Counted from the stretch's first letter, positions 1-10,083 are shown. The stretch: DNA of 30,000 bases from Chrysomallon squamiferum (GCA_012295275.1 CM022673.1:6087811-6117810), one strand, 5' to 3'. Program-made: numbers and translations. Notes: a model not told the origin generated them from the sequence alone.

Positions 1-276
1 ATAGCATTCCTGAGTAAAGAATGAAAAATATAAAAAAAAAAATGAAACAGCAAATGGTTGTTTTGTGTAATATGTCAACAGTAAATAAGATTTCTTTCAC
101 AAACAAGATATCAGTCAAACTTCTTATTGTGTTTTGTTTTGTTTTGTTTTTTGTTTTTTTATTATTATATTTATTAATTTTTTGTTGTTATTTCAAAAAA
201 AATACTGAAGAAATGAATAATCATTTTGCATTATAGGTTTGAGAATTCTTTATCCAAAATGCTCAACATCAGAAGT

Positions 277-277
<1 letters not shown>
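1..277. other. AT-rich non-coding stretch
   Basis: No gene is visible. The only structure is an imperfect GTTTT run at about 131-160 inside T-rich DNA. A frame of 71 codons from base 21 is mostly hydrophobic residues from T-rich codons and is not credible as a gene. Confidence 0.6.

Positions 278-307
<30 letters not shown>
278..307. repeat. poly(T) tract, 30 bp
   Basis: An uninterrupted run of 30 T. It could be a mononucleotide repeat or the reversed A-tail of an old retroposed copy on the minus strand; no flanking target-site duplication is obvious. Confidence 0.9.
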
Positions 308-308
<1 letters not shown>

Positions 309-565
309 GAATAAAAGGAGATGACCCAAGAACAGGATCTAAGTCTAATTGTATTTATATTTCATATTCAGGTTATGCAAATAACTTACTGGCTTTTTTA
401 CATCAAATTCTTAATAATTTTGTGCATAAACTAAAGTTTATGTGTGCAAGGCAATCTGGAAGCTCTAAGATATTATTTCTGCTGTTCAGAAAAAAAATTA
501 CGAGTTTCAGAATTTTGGATAAGTGATTGTATATTTCAACACCACTAAAACAATAACAGCAACAA

Positions 566-676
566 ACTACTACTACTACTACTACTAAAACTACTTTTGT
601 GTGTGTATGTATATATGTATGTATGTATGTTTGTGTGTCTGTGTGTGTGTATGTGTATATATATATATATATATAT
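566..676. repeat. (ACT)n then TG/TATG/TA compound microsatellite
   Basis: About seven ACT units end near 587. After a short spacer comes a run of GTGT, GTAT and ATAT blocks that ends in pure (AT)n at 656-675. It is a compound microsatellite in which neighbouring motifs differ by single substitutions. Confidence 0.85.
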
Positions 677-1199
677 GCCTATATATCAGCAATACAGTTA
701 ACTAATATTAATTACCATTACACATCCATCAAAAAAAAAACCTAATGCATGTAATATTGTTAAAAGCTTTTTAATACATTTTTACTATCTTGCTAATTAA
801 TTACTCATTTAGAGCAGAAAGGTATCCTTATATTTTACACAGGTCTATTTACTGAATAACTTGTCTTACTGTACTCATCTACATAAACTTCTATACAGTT
901 TTGTGATTGTTTCTGACATTTCCCTGAATGTATGTTGGGTATATACAATAACAACAGTTATAGGTTATACATTTTTAAAAGAAATTTGACAAATATTGTA
1001 ATAAAAAAATATATATATATTTGTCTTTTTCATAGTAATAAAATATTAAATGACTTTTTAATACAGTGTCAGATAGAGTGATAAATATGTCTGTTTGTCT
1101 CTTTGTCTGAATGTCTGTCACACATCAAACCCCTACCCTTCCATTTACTTCCCCATCTTCCTTCTTTGTAATTCCTCTCTCTGTTAGTTAAGAGATAAA
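677..1199. other. AT-rich unique stretch
   Basis: I see no gene, RNA or tandem array here. A short (AT)n lies at 1009-1021. Frames on both strands are short. Confidence 0.5.
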
Positions 1200-1680
1200 G
1201 TTTTTTTTGTTTTTTTTCTTTTTCTTTTTATTGAAAAGATACATTTGTGACATACAACAGTAATATATTCAAGTAATAGCTGTCTGTCTTTTCCTTGTCT
1301 CTCTTTTTCTCTCTGTATCCATGTTTCCAGTTTCGTATGTTTATGTGTACTTTCTTTCTCTCTCTCTGATATTAGTAACAGAAAAAAAACTAAAAAAACT
1401 AAATAATAATAAGAAGAAGAAGGTAAGACTAAAATAAAAGAAAATACACAATCAAATAATAAAGAAAGAATAAACAAGACTAACCAAGATCACTAATTTA
1501 ATGAAAAACAAGCCAACAAATAAACAAAGACAGAAAAAAAAAATAAAAAAAAAATTTAAAACAAACAAATTAATTAAAAATATTAAACAAATTAACAAAC
1601 ATAAATAAAAAATAAAAATAAACAAATAAGTAAAAAAAAAAAAAAAAAAAAAATAAAAACGCAAACAAAAAAGAAAAGGA
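1200..1680. repeat. Low-complexity block: T/C-rich, then A-rich
   Basis: Bases 1200-1370 are T- and TC-rich. Bases 1380-1680 are dominated by A with scattered T, C and G (AAAT-like and AAAC-like quartets) and include a run of 22 A at 1632-1653. Minus-strand frames here give F/L/I-rich peptides that merely translate the low-complexity DNA. Confidence 0.8.
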
Positions 1681-1968
1681 GAGACAGTGAAACTATCTTC
1701 ACATTTGGGAAACATTCATTATAACCAGGTTGTGATTCAATTTGCTGGTCAGATTAACAGACTGATTCATTCTGTCTTATTTTAATTAATATTTATCCCT
1801 GATTTTTGCCTCCAGGCACCAAATGTCCACCTTGTTCATCACAACCGTTCATGTGTCAAACGTCTCAACAAAACTTATTAGATTTCTTATTTGTCATTAT
1901 GTTGCTGCAGCCATTGAAAAACCAGAAGCCAGTGTCTGGTAAAACTGTTTAAGTTGTTTACTATGAGA

Positions 1969-1969
<1 letters not shown>

Positions 1970-2036
<67 letters not shown>
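1970..2036. repeat. (GT)33 microsatellite
   Basis: A pure GT dinucleotide run of about 66 bp. It faces an (AC)n run 180 bp downstream, so the two could pair as a hairpin in single-stranded DNA or RNA. Confidence 0.95.
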
Positions 2037-2040
<4 letters not shown>

Positions 2041-2210
2041 GTTTGTACATGGGAATGTGTTCATTTGTGAATATGTTTGAATGTGCATGTTTTATGCATG
2101 TCTATGTGGATGTCAATGTATTTATGTATAAGTATGTATGCATGTATGAATGTATGTCTATTTATGTATCCATGTTTCTACATCAATACTTGTATGTTAC
2201 TGAATTTGTG

Positions 2211-2213
<3 letters not shown>
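2037..2213. repeat. Degenerate ATGT/TATG four-base repeat
   Basis: ATGT, TATG, CATG and TTTATG quartets recur in near-constant register from 2037 to about 2200. It looks like an eroded tetranucleotide microsatellite between the (GT)n and (AC)n runs. Confidence 0.75.
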
Positions 2214-2249
<36 letters not shown>

Positions 2250-2288
2250 CAAATAACACTCAAACACACACTCATACACACACACACA
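2214..2288. repeat. (AC)n microsatellite, interrupted
   Basis: Pure AC from 2214 to 2248, then a short interrupted spacer and a second AC run at about 2275-2288. Confidence 0.92.
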
Positions 2289-2640
2289 AACAAACATAGA
2301 TCTTGAAGCTACCTCTGTAAAGCATCCACCTTTCAATAACAGCCTTGAGTTTTCCCACATAACTCATGTTTTATATATTTTACCTCTGTATAGCAAAACC
2401 TTTTGCCTGGTTCAGTGAATGGTTGTTATAGAAAAATTCTGCTATCTGTGTATGAGTTTGTGTGTGTTAGTCTGTCTGTTTGGATGTCTATTAGTATGTG
2501 TATATGTATATAGGACAGTACCTTCAGAATTTGTGTGTGTATGTATGTATATATAGACAGATAGATAGATGAATGACAAACAAATATATACACAGATGTG
2601 CAGACTGTGATGATTTATTTTAAACTTTTGTTGTCTCTCA
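2289..2640. other. Non-coding stretch with weak TG/TATG/GATA repeats
   Basis: Mostly unique sequence. A diffuse TGTG/TATG/GATA block lies at about 2455-2572. No gene is seen. Confidence 0.5.
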
Positions 2641-2662
2641 TATTACTGCTATTATCATCATC

Positions 2663-2700
<38 letters not shown>

Positions 2701-2731
2701 CATCATCATCATCATCATCACCATCATCATA
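2641..2731. repeat. (ATT)n/(ATC)n trinucleotide microsatellite
   Basis: Blocks of ATC, then ATT, then ATC and one ACC interruption, all in the same three-base register. Confidence 0.92.
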
Positions 2732-3181
2732 TAAAATGACACAAAAAATAAATCATAAAATTTTTGCATCTGTTATCACATCACTCACATTATTCGATTT
2801 ACCCTGAAGCTGTACAGTTGTTGTTTTTTTTTTCTCATTACAACAAAAATCCATGTCTACCTGCATGTTTTATGTCTTTCTGACAACAAAACCACATATC
2901 CCCCAGGTATAAAACTAACATTTCCCAATACATCACCGTTAAAATAAACCTCATATTCCACGCCACATGTAACAGTATAAAACTGTCTGTCATTTGAATC
3001 TGTGTGCAAGTGCATTTCATCCTGCATCATCTCTTTAATGAAGAAAAGTTATGTCAAGGGGTGGTTGCACTTTTATGTGTGTGTAATTTTGAAAGCAAAA
3101 TGAGTTTTCCTGTTATACACAGAAAACGAACTTTTAAAAAGTGGCGAGTGAAAGGTGTTATGTACATCAACTGAATCAGAG
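2732..3181. other. Unique stretch, no clear gene
   Basis: Higher sequence complexity than its surroundings. A 60-codon minus-strand frame at 2838-3020 uses varied amino acids including Trp and Cys, but nothing else supports it: no splice sites worth naming and no recognisable motif. I see no RNA gene or array. Confidence 0.45.
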
Positions 3182-3607
3182 GATTAAATAAATAAGCATA
3201 AGCATAAATAAACAAACATAAAAACAAAAAAAAATAAATAAACTTAAATAAATAAACAAAAGTATAAATAAACATACATAAAAAAAAGATAAATAAATAA
3301 ATATGTTAATAAATAAATTTAAATAAAACACAGACATAAACAAATACAACACAAACAAACAAATAAAAACAAACATAAATAAATATATTAATTGAAATAA
3401 ATAAACAAACAAATAAACAAATACAAATATAAGCAAACAAATAATTCTTAAATTCAAAAAAAAAAAAAAAAAAAAAAAAAGGTCATTAAAAAAAATTCAG
3501 TAACCTGAGAATATCTATTGCAGAGGTTTGTCTGTCATCAATAACTGTTTATTTACTTAATGTGTTTTTATACATTAAAAAAAAAAAAAATAATAATAAT
3601 AATAATT
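3182..3607. repeat. AAAT/AAAC-rich low complexity with poly(A)
   Basis: Imperfect AAAT and AAAC quartets fill 3182-3455 and end in a pure run of 25 A at 3456-3480. A second A run at 3577-3590 passes into (TAA)n up to 3607. Confidence 0.88.
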
Positions 3608-3910
3608 TCATAAAAACATCTGTTTGATTGCAAAGGAAATTAGTCTATGGTATTCCTGGTCATAAATGTCCCCTAACTTTGACAATCAATACTATTACAG
3701 TGTTCAGTTCTGGAAAAGGTTAATCACTTCCTTTTTTTTTAATGAATCTAACCATGGAATTATTGTTACTAGACATGCAACATTCACACATGAATGCTCA
3801 CAAAACAAGAATCAAGGGGAAAAAATGTATAACTGTATTGTGGTAGAATTCTGCATACAGTAATGGTAGACACATTTAGGTGTGAATAAATCAGTCTACA
3901 AATTATAAGG
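3608..3910. other. Unique stretch, no clear gene
   Basis: A 65-codon + frame starts at 3666, with mixed residues but a weak start context and no splice signals I trust. Nothing else is seen. Confidence 0.4.
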
Positions 3911-4288
3911 ATCACCATTATCGTCAAATAACATCAATATTATTATCATAATGTTGTTATCAGTAATCAGTATCACTGTCGTAGTTTCATTAACAGAAAT
4001 AGTTTAATCATATCATTGGTATTAACATATTTGTCATAATCATTACAACTGTCATCATATTTATCATCAATATTAGGATTTTAAAAGTTATCATCATTCA
4101 GTATTATTATTAATATTAATCATAAACATTATTATGTTACAACTTTTTAAACCATCATAATCATCATCATTATATATACATTATCAACATCATTATATGA
4201 CAATTTTAAAAACTATCATCAATCAACATCTTCATATTGGTCATCATCATCATCATCATCATAATCATTGTTATGAACTCCATTATCA
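3911..4288. repeat. Degenerate ATC/ATT trinucleotide region
   Basis: CATCA, TTATCA and TCATCATT words recur throughout, with a pure (CAT)n core at about 4241-4262. It reads as an old, mutated trinucleotide expansion. Confidence 0.8.
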
Positions 4289-4344
4289 CCAGGTGGATAA
4301 CAATACTGGTATATCTTTTTCATATCACTAATGACATCTCCAAT

Positions 4345-4392
4345 ATTTTTTATTTTTTATTTTTTTTTTATTTTTTTTTTTAAAATTTTATC
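4345..4392. repeat. T-rich tract (A-rich on the minus strand)
   Basis: Runs of 5-12 T separated by single A, about 48 bp in all. On the minus strand it could be an eroded poly(A) tail of an element lying at 4393-4600. Confidence 0.75.
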
Positions 4393-4560
4393 TTTATCAA
4401 TAACTCTTGATGGGTAGCAAAACTTGATCAAACAAATGTCTTCATCCAACAACATTTTACACTTTACACAAACACAAACACTCCATTGACTCATCAATAA
4501 TTCAAACAGTTCCTTTGTCAGTGGGCAAAGACAAATATAATGCATCGGTCTGACAATCAT
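4357..4560 (-). CDS. Hypothetical small ORF with A-rich 3' end, possible retrocopy remnant
   Basis: I do not recognise the product. The 67-residue minus-strand frame starts with ATG at 4560 and runs through varied residues including Trp, several Cys and a mixed charged core. It closes on a Lys-rich end made by A-rich DNA. On the minus strand the frame runs straight into an interrupted A-rich tract (4345-4392), which could be the tail of a retroposed copy. There is no intron signal, signal peptide or known motif. An AT-rich genome produces such frames by chance, so this is weak. Confidence 0.15.
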   Translation of the reverse strand: MIVRPMHYICLCPLTKELFELLMSQWSVCVCVKCKMLLDEDICLIKFCYPSRVIDKDKILKKKIKKK

Positions 4561-4719
4561 AATAATTAAACTGTTAAATGGCTGTTCAATACAAGCTATT
4601 TATTTCCAGTGCTGTCGGCCATTTTATTTGTACTAAGTGAGAAGACCTGAACTTGTTTCTGTTAAGTGAACCAGAGGAACCTGGATGTTGAAAAATAATA
4701 GTGATAGGTGTGAAGGTAA

Positions 4720-5014
4720 ATAAATAATAAGAACAAATAAATGATAAAATAATTTCTCTTAAATGCTGCAGTCAGAGCTTTCACATTGTTTTGTAGTTTG
4801 TTATAAATGTCAACAAAATAAAGAAAAACAAAAATAAAAAAAAAAATAAAACAAATCAATAAATAAATTAAATTTTTAAAAAATTAAATAATATTATTAA
4901 ATAAATGTTTAAAAAAAAAAAATAAGTAATAAGTAATAGAAAAATAAAAAAATACAAAATACAATAAAATAATAAATAAATAATTACACAGTAGTAGTAG
5001 TAGTAGTAGTAGTA
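4720..5014. repeat. AAAT-rich low complexity ending in (GTA)8
   Basis: A-rich imperfect quartets and A runs (4819-4990) are followed by a clean (GTA)n run at 4991-5014. The minus-strand frame across this block is Tyr/Phe/Ile-rich and spurious. Confidence 0.85.
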
Positions 5015-5298
5015 ACAATAATGATAATAATAACAGTTTATTATCAAATCTTTAATACTGTCTAACAGAATATATGCATCAAAATATACAAACAGTACTG
5101 CATGACAGCATTTAATATATAATAAAATATTTTCAGGGATCTTTAACATCATTTAACAGAATATGATACATGTGATAACTTATCAGTGAAAGTGTGAAAA
5201 TAAATAATAAATTTCTCAACAAATGAATCTTTACACACAGGAAATTTATGTGTCAGAATTTATCAACATTAAATATCTGTTTGTGGCATTTAATACTG

Positions 5299-5299
5299 T

Positions 5300-5342
<43 letters not shown>

Positions 5343-5344
5343 TT
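5299..5344. repeat. (TTTA)n microsatellite
   Basis: About 11.5 perfect TTTA units. Confidence 0.95.
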
Positions 5345-5675
5345 CTTGTTATTATTTAATTTGATTCTCAAGCTGGATTTCTCTGATCCCACCACTCAGC
5401 AGAAACACCTGCAATCTAAACCCAGACACAGCTGAATAGAAAATATGACAACTTTGTCAAAGGGAAGTAGTATTATCAATAAAGTTTATTATTTAAAGAG
5501 AACCTTTATCGTAACATGACTGAGTGACATCGAATATACCACATTGGAGATAGCCAGCCCTATCGGAGGTATTGTAATCAAGAAATTGTGGCAGATTGAT
5601 GACAGTACATTATTTAACTGTATTATGTTATTATATTACATTATTACAGGAGAATACTTTATAAGAGTAACCTGG
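5345..5675. other. Unique stretch, no feature seen
   Basis: Ordinary AT-rich sequence with no long frame, array or RNA structure that I can support. Confidence 0.45.
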
Positions 5676-6350
5676 AAATGTATCCAGATAAATACCATAG
5701 CAACCATTTAAAAATATGTAATGACTGAAACACTGAATACTGTTAGAATGAGAGACAAATCAACAAACTGCAAATTTCAAACATCATCAGACAGTTCTTA
5801 AAAGCATAATATCCACATTTTAGCAATTATTATTAATAAAAATTATTTGTTTTTATAAAAAAGCCCCCATATATACAATAATGACTGAAATCTAAAATAT
5901 TACAGATGGTACAAATTATAAACAATTTGGTGAAAATTAGTATAAAATACATTATTCATGTACTCAGTGCCTTAGAATCCACTTGTCTTAAACAACCAAT
6001 GCATGCATAATGGTAATAATTATTGAAATAAAACAATATTACACACACAATAATGTAATACTGAAACAGGTCACATTAATGACAATATATTTTTTATACT
6101 TCAACATACCAGATATGTACTCAGTGCCTTAATGACAACTTAAGCATCAAACCACTCCTTATGCAATTACTGAGATCCAAATATTACAGCCACGAATACT
6201 ACAATGAAACAGGTCAGATTATTAATAATAAAAAAATATATATGGTGGTAAAATGTACCCATTGCCTCAACATCTCCTTATGAACAACCATTGGATGTAG
6301 TAGTAATGACTAAAATCTAAAACATTACATCCTTGACAACATCATAATGA
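5676..6350. repeat. Diverged tandem satellite, units of about 140-157 bp
   Basis: The word TGTACTCAGTGCCTTA occurs at 5959 and 6116 (157 bp apart), and its variant TGTACCCATTGCCTCA at 6254 (138 bp further). Each is followed by a CAACCA-like word, then a TAATGACT-AAATCTAAAA-ATTACA segment (5879 and 6304, 23 of 26 positions equal), then a TGAAACAGGTCA word (copies 1 and 2). Weaker copies upstream are marked by CAACCATT at 5701 and GTAATGACTGAAA at 5718. Three copies are clear and about two more are eroded. Confidence 0.8.
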
Positions 6351-6431
6351 GGTTCACCAAGTCCACAACAACCTGTAGACTGGATCTACATACATCTACA
6401 CTGTGATTATCAAGGCAGCTGCTGTCGATTA

Positions 6432-6596
6432 TGTCATTGTCAACACAACAATGCAGTTTGCTGAAAGGCGGTGGTGTGTCTTAATGGGAGACAGCAGCAA
6501 CAACAGCGCAGCTGCTAGAATGACGATAACAATGCTGTAGTGATTGTCTTGTGTCTGCTGAGTTTCCTCTTGTTGAGTGAAAGTGGTTTCATTGTT
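6432..6596 (-). CDS. Weak open frame with a membrane-helix-like segment
   Basis: This minus-strand frame runs 55 codons from just after an in-frame stop (TAA, 6597-6599) to TAA at 6429-6431. It reads as a polar Gln/Thr-rich part, a hydrophobic stretch IVIVILAAALLLLL, then a short tail, like the end of a single-pass membrane protein. There is no good start codon or convincing splice acceptor. The Ala/Leu part comes from an imperfect CAG/CAA trinucleotide run at 6490-6520, so the helix may be an artefact. Confidence 0.1.
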
Positions 6597-6600
6597 TTAA

Positions 6601-6930
6601 TACAGACAAACATACGTACAGATAGTGAGACAGACATATGTAAACATAAAAATATAAACAAACAGACATACATTTATATATAAAAACATATGTTTATACA
6701 TGCATATATACATACATACATATTACAAAATACACACACAAATACAAACATACCTACATACATGCATGCATATATACATTCACACACACACAAACATCAT
6801 ACATTCATTCATACATACATACACACATTCAAACAGAAAATGACATATACATGAATTAATTCTGTGTACAAATTCACCAAATATACAAATAAGAAAGAGA
6901 AACACAACACACACACAAACACACATATAA
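6601..6930. repeat. Degenerate ACAT/ATAC/ACAC repeats
   Basis: ACAT, ATAC, GCAT and ACAC words recur in a four- and two-base rhythm, with short pure (CA)n at about 6781-6792 and 6906-6916. Confidence 0.8.
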
Positions 6931-7392
6931 ACTGTTCTGTATTTGTGTTTGTCTAAATCTATTGCTATCTGCCACATCATACATGCACAACCTAATTCTC
7001 TGATTATCAGAAAGACTCGGTAAAAAGCATTCATCAATGAAAAACTTTTTGATTCCTCTTTGCAGCGAGAGTTCCAATTAACTCTCTAATAATAGAAGGA
7101 AGAATGTTGACACTGCAGGTAACAAGTAGAGAAATGCCTTTAATGGTGACCAGCAAAACAAACAGCGTGACATCAATATGGTATTGAACTGACACTTGAA
7201 GGCGTTAAATATGGAAATGTGTGGACACTGGTATTTATGGGTTCACAAGCTGCCCATTGGTAATTTTCAATAAATCATGACAGCCTTGATGATCAATAAA
7301 TTGTAGTTGTTAAGTTTTAAGTTCATAATCAATAAGTCAGTCAGTGAGATGCTTGTTCCAAATATTTAATTACATTAAGTTAACTGATAGGC

Positions 7393-7393
<1 letters not shown>
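6931..7393. other. Unique stretch with one splice-like pair
   Basis: A pyrimidine-rich acceptor-like site ends in GCAG at 7062-7065. A donor-like CAG|GTAACA follows at 7116-7124, bounding 53 bp (7066-7118) with one open frame. A 67-codon minus-strand frame (6874-7077) overlaps its left edge. Neither is convincing alone, and no array or RNA gene is seen. Confidence 0.35.
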
Positions 7394-7437
<44 letters not shown>

Positions 7438-7775
7438 GTTATTATTAATAGTAGTAGTAGTAGAAGTAGTGGTAGCAGCTGTAGTAGCATTAATAGTAGC
7501 AGTAGCAGACGTAGTTGTAGCAGAATTAAATATTACTGTTAATAGTAATAGTAGCAGCAGTGGTATTATTATTATTATTATTATCAGTAGTAGTAGTAAT
7601 AGTATTTGAAGCAGTAGCTGTAGCAACAACAGTAAGATGTAGTAGTAGCATTATTATTATTATTATTATTATTATTAATATCACTAATTGTTGTTGTTGC
7701 TGTTGTAAAAGAGGTAGCATAGCACAAGCAGTAGTAGCAGAGACAGAACAATTAGAAGATGATGATAATGAAGAA
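7394..7775. repeat. Compound trinucleotide block (TTA)n/(GTA)n/(GCA)n
   Basis: Pure (TTA)n at 7394-7447 passes into imperfect GTA/GCA/GTG triplets, then TTA again (7565-7584 and 7649-7679), then TTG, and finally GAT/GAA triplets up to about 7775. The three-base register is largely kept, so open frames appear on both strands. Confidence 0.88.
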
Positions 7776-8344
7776 GACTGAAAGAAAACCAGAAAGTAAG
7801 AAGCTGACAGATACAGAGAGATTAACTGGCAGAGAAACAGACAGACCGACAGAAAGAGACAGATTCAATGAATGATTAATTTCTCAGCAATAAGGGCTAA
7901 GGAAATGTCCTGTACCAAGACCACTTCTTAATTTCTGTAAATGTATTAATTATCCGGTTATTCAGAACAACAGTACCAATAAAAGTCCAATTCCAGCTCA
8001 GAAATGAGCTCAAGATGACAAACAATTCATGAAAAAAAAATTTTTTTTTTTAAATTTAAAAACATTTAAGGAACAGAAAAGAAAAGAGAAATAATTGAAA
8101 TATCAAAGACTTTATTTAAAAAATGTAACAAAATTTGAATTTGAATTTTTTTTTTAATTTTGTTCAAAGGTTTGTTGCCTTCTTTCCTTGTCAAAACAAA
8201 GTAATATAACAATACATTTTATTTTTGTTTTTTGTTTTTTTCTTGCATTGAATTTGGTTCTGCAAGCAATTCCAATAAAAAAAAATCTGTAGTTAGAAAA
8301 CAGCACCCTTTCATAAAGTCAAGACTTTTGTGTTTGAATGTTAC
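7776..8344. other. AT-rich unique stretch with A9T11 block
   Basis: Bases 7790-7865 carry loose GACAGA words. A9 followed directly by T11 at 8032-8051 forms a perfect A/T palindrome. The rest is AT-rich with short T runs (8143-8155, 8221-8241). No gene is seen. Confidence 0.5.
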
Positions 8345-8920
8345 AGATTTCATTTCAGTGTCTGCCATTTTAATTCTGCTGTTTTGTTTCTGCCAGTTTT
8401 ATCTGTGGTAGCTTAATTGCAATATATGTTTATTTTCACTGCAGTTATTCTAAAACTGTTATCAAGGATATTCAACTTAACACATCTGTTGTTTATTTAT
8501 CATTTTTAAAAATTCATTTAGCTTTTTTTTTTTTTTTTTTTAATTTTACATCTGATTTACATCTTAAAATTTTTATAGTAACCATTTTTTTTATATGTTT
8601 GACATCTGACATCATTTTCCACTTCAACATCAGCCATATTTTCACCACCATTTTTAACATGTCCTGTTACTGGTTATTTATTTCAAATTTGTGTGGGGAA
8701 GGTATTAACACTCTGCCTATTTTAACAATCTTCCTGTTAACTAACAGCCAACCAGTTTTAACACTGCACATTTTAACATTCTGTTGGTTTTAACAATGTT
8801 TTGGTGTCAACAGTCCGACAGCTTCGGCAACAGAGCAGTTCTAACAACCTGCGAGATTTAGCAATGTGTCAGTTTTAACAATCTCGCTGTTTACATCTGC
8901 TCCTTTACGTCTGCTGATTC
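8345..8920. repeat. Degenerate 17-bp minisatellite array
   Basis: The rough consensus is TTTTAACAATCTGCTGG. TTAACA-type cores fall at 8705, 8722, 8758, 8773, 8790, 8807 (TCAACA), 8827, 8841, 8858 and 8875, mostly 17 bp apart. Upstream cores at 8624, 8641 and 8654 join the same phase (8654 to 8705 is 3 x 17). A TCTGCC/TCTGCT subset at 8361, 8375, 8389 and 8402 and a unit at 8476-8491 suggest the array begins near 8345. A T run (8523-8541) interrupts it. Confidence 0.72.
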
Positions 8921-8930
8921 TGCAGTCATT

Positions 8931-9025
8931 TGATTAGAGTCGTGAAATTTGACTACGAAGCCGGCATAATCTCCAGCACAAACGATACAAGAGAATGGCA
9001 TTTGTCAATCATGTGACAACAAGCA
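8931..9025 (+). CDS. Possible terminal coding exon (hypothetical)
   Basis: I do not recognise the product. A strong acceptor-like site, pyrimidine-rich from about 8888 and ending TTCTGCAG at 8930, opens a frame that runs to TGA at 9023-9025. About 29 codons include VVKFDYEAGIISSTNDT and a Trp. Sequence complexity and G+C are higher than in the flanks. No splice donor is needed if this is a last exon. The reading is short and could be chance. The A27 run at 9099 lies 74 bp past the stop, so a retroposed 3' end is an alternative. Confidence 0.2.
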
Positions 9026-9092
9026 CAAAGTCAAGCAACACTTCTTAGGAAGGCAGTCTGCTTGCCAGTCCTCTAATGTTACCAAAGAATAT

Positions 9093-9098
<6 letters not shown>

Positions 9099-9125
<27 letters not shown>
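9099..9125. repeat. poly(A) tract, 27 bp
   Basis: A pure A run following a unique, higher-complexity segment (8921-9098). This is the arrangement expected of a polyadenylated retroposed 3' end on the + strand, although no target-site duplication was identified. Confidence 0.9.
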
Positions 9126-9128
<3 letters not shown>

Positions 9129-9531
9129 AATAAAGATTTCGTTACACAAACCATTTGGTTGGCTGAGTTGGTGTGTGAGAATCAGGTTTTAAATTGCTGG
9201 GCAGGCTGGGATGAGCTGTGTGGAGAGTGTGGAGATGTAATTATACACATTCTACAAGCTGTGATTTTCTCTGTCCACTGACCAATCCCTAGCAGTTCTC
9301 GGTTTGTGTGTCCAGTAAATTATGCTCAGATCTCAGAGTTCTGAATATCAGCATCTCTCTTATTGTTTTTTTTTTTTTTTTTCAATGTCTTTCTTGCTGC
9401 TTGTTTTACTGAGGTATTTTCTCTCTTTCATTTTCTTTCCATGTTATTTTCTTACAGTTGTTCTTCTCTTTGTTTTTGTCTCTGACTTCATCTCTGTTTC
9501 CCTCTTTTTCATTCCATTTGTGCCTTTCTTT

Positions 9532-9534
<3 letters not shown>
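9126..9534. other. Unique stretch then T/C-rich approach to (TC)n
   Basis: Bases 9126-9330 are mixed-composition unique sequence with no clear gene. T17 lies at 9366-9382. From 9383 on the + strand is increasingly pyrimidine-rich, leading into the TC tract. Confidence 0.45.

Positions 9535-9622
<88 letters not shown>
9535..9622. repeat. (TC)44 microsatellite
   Basis: A pure TC tract of 88 bp. It produces Ser/Leu and Arg/Glu alternating frames on the two strands, which should not be annotated as proteins. Confidence 0.97.
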
Positions 9623-9625
<3 letters not shown>

Positions 9626-10083
9626 AGTACATCAGAAAGAAGGTTATGAATCTTTCTTTATTTGCTATATTAGTACCACTCTTTATTATTAGCACAGAGT
9701 GGCTCTGCTGATAAACATGTTTATGCATCAAACTTTTCACAAAGAAGAAATTAATTATTGTATATCCCACTGACCATATCCATAACATTATGATTATCAA
9801 ACTTATTACTCCTAAGTACAATAAAAAACAACAACACAGCAACCTTTTTAATTTAATTTACACATATCTTTGACGCAAATGGATGGGTCTTTTTCTTCTT
9901 TCTTTTCATTCAATTTTTGTTTTTTCTATTGAAGATGTATTTAAGGTTTCTGAAATGACTCCATTAAATCCAAATGGTAATCACTGAAGCTATTTCTCAA
10001 CTTCTTTCTTCTTCTTTGTCCTTTTTTTTTTCTTCCTTCTTTTTTTTTATGACTCCTCCATTTTCTGAAAAGCACTATCTTAA
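9623..10083. other. AT-rich stretch with pyrimidine-rich segment
   Basis: No gene is seen in 9623-9950. Bases 9990-10050 are strongly pyrimidine-rich (TTC and T runs) and lie just upstream of the open island at 10084. Confidence 0.45.

Noticed and set aside
1897-2360. Cys/Val- and His/Thr-rich frames
   Set aside because: Direct translations of (GT)n and (AC)n runs.
2838-3020. 60-codon minus-strand frame rich in Trp and Met
   Set aside because: Composition looks protein-like but there is no further support; similar frames appear in several phases elsewhere in the window.
3054-3457. Leu/Phe/Tyr-rich minus-strand frames resembling membrane proteins
   Set aside because: They translate AAAT/AAAC low complexity; the hydrophobicity is a composition effect. 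The same reasoning applies to 4662-5152 and 20825-21022.
3666-3863. 65-codon + strand frame with varied residues
   Set aside because: Weak start context and no splice or motif evidence.
6874-7077. 67-codon minus-strand frame
   Set aside because: It starts at TTG rather than ATG, ends in a CA-repeat translation and overlaps a competing + strand splice-like segment.
7375-7781. Asn/Thr/Ile- and Val/Leu-rich frames
   Set aside because: Produced by in-register trinucleotide repeats on both strands.
9406-9711. Frames of 63-129 codons across the TC tract on both strands
   Set aside because: They are Ser/Leu or Arg/Glu alternation from a TC/GA dinucleotide repeat. The same applies to frames at 11245-11963, 12118-12386, 12425-12982, 14173-14355 and 20238-20509.
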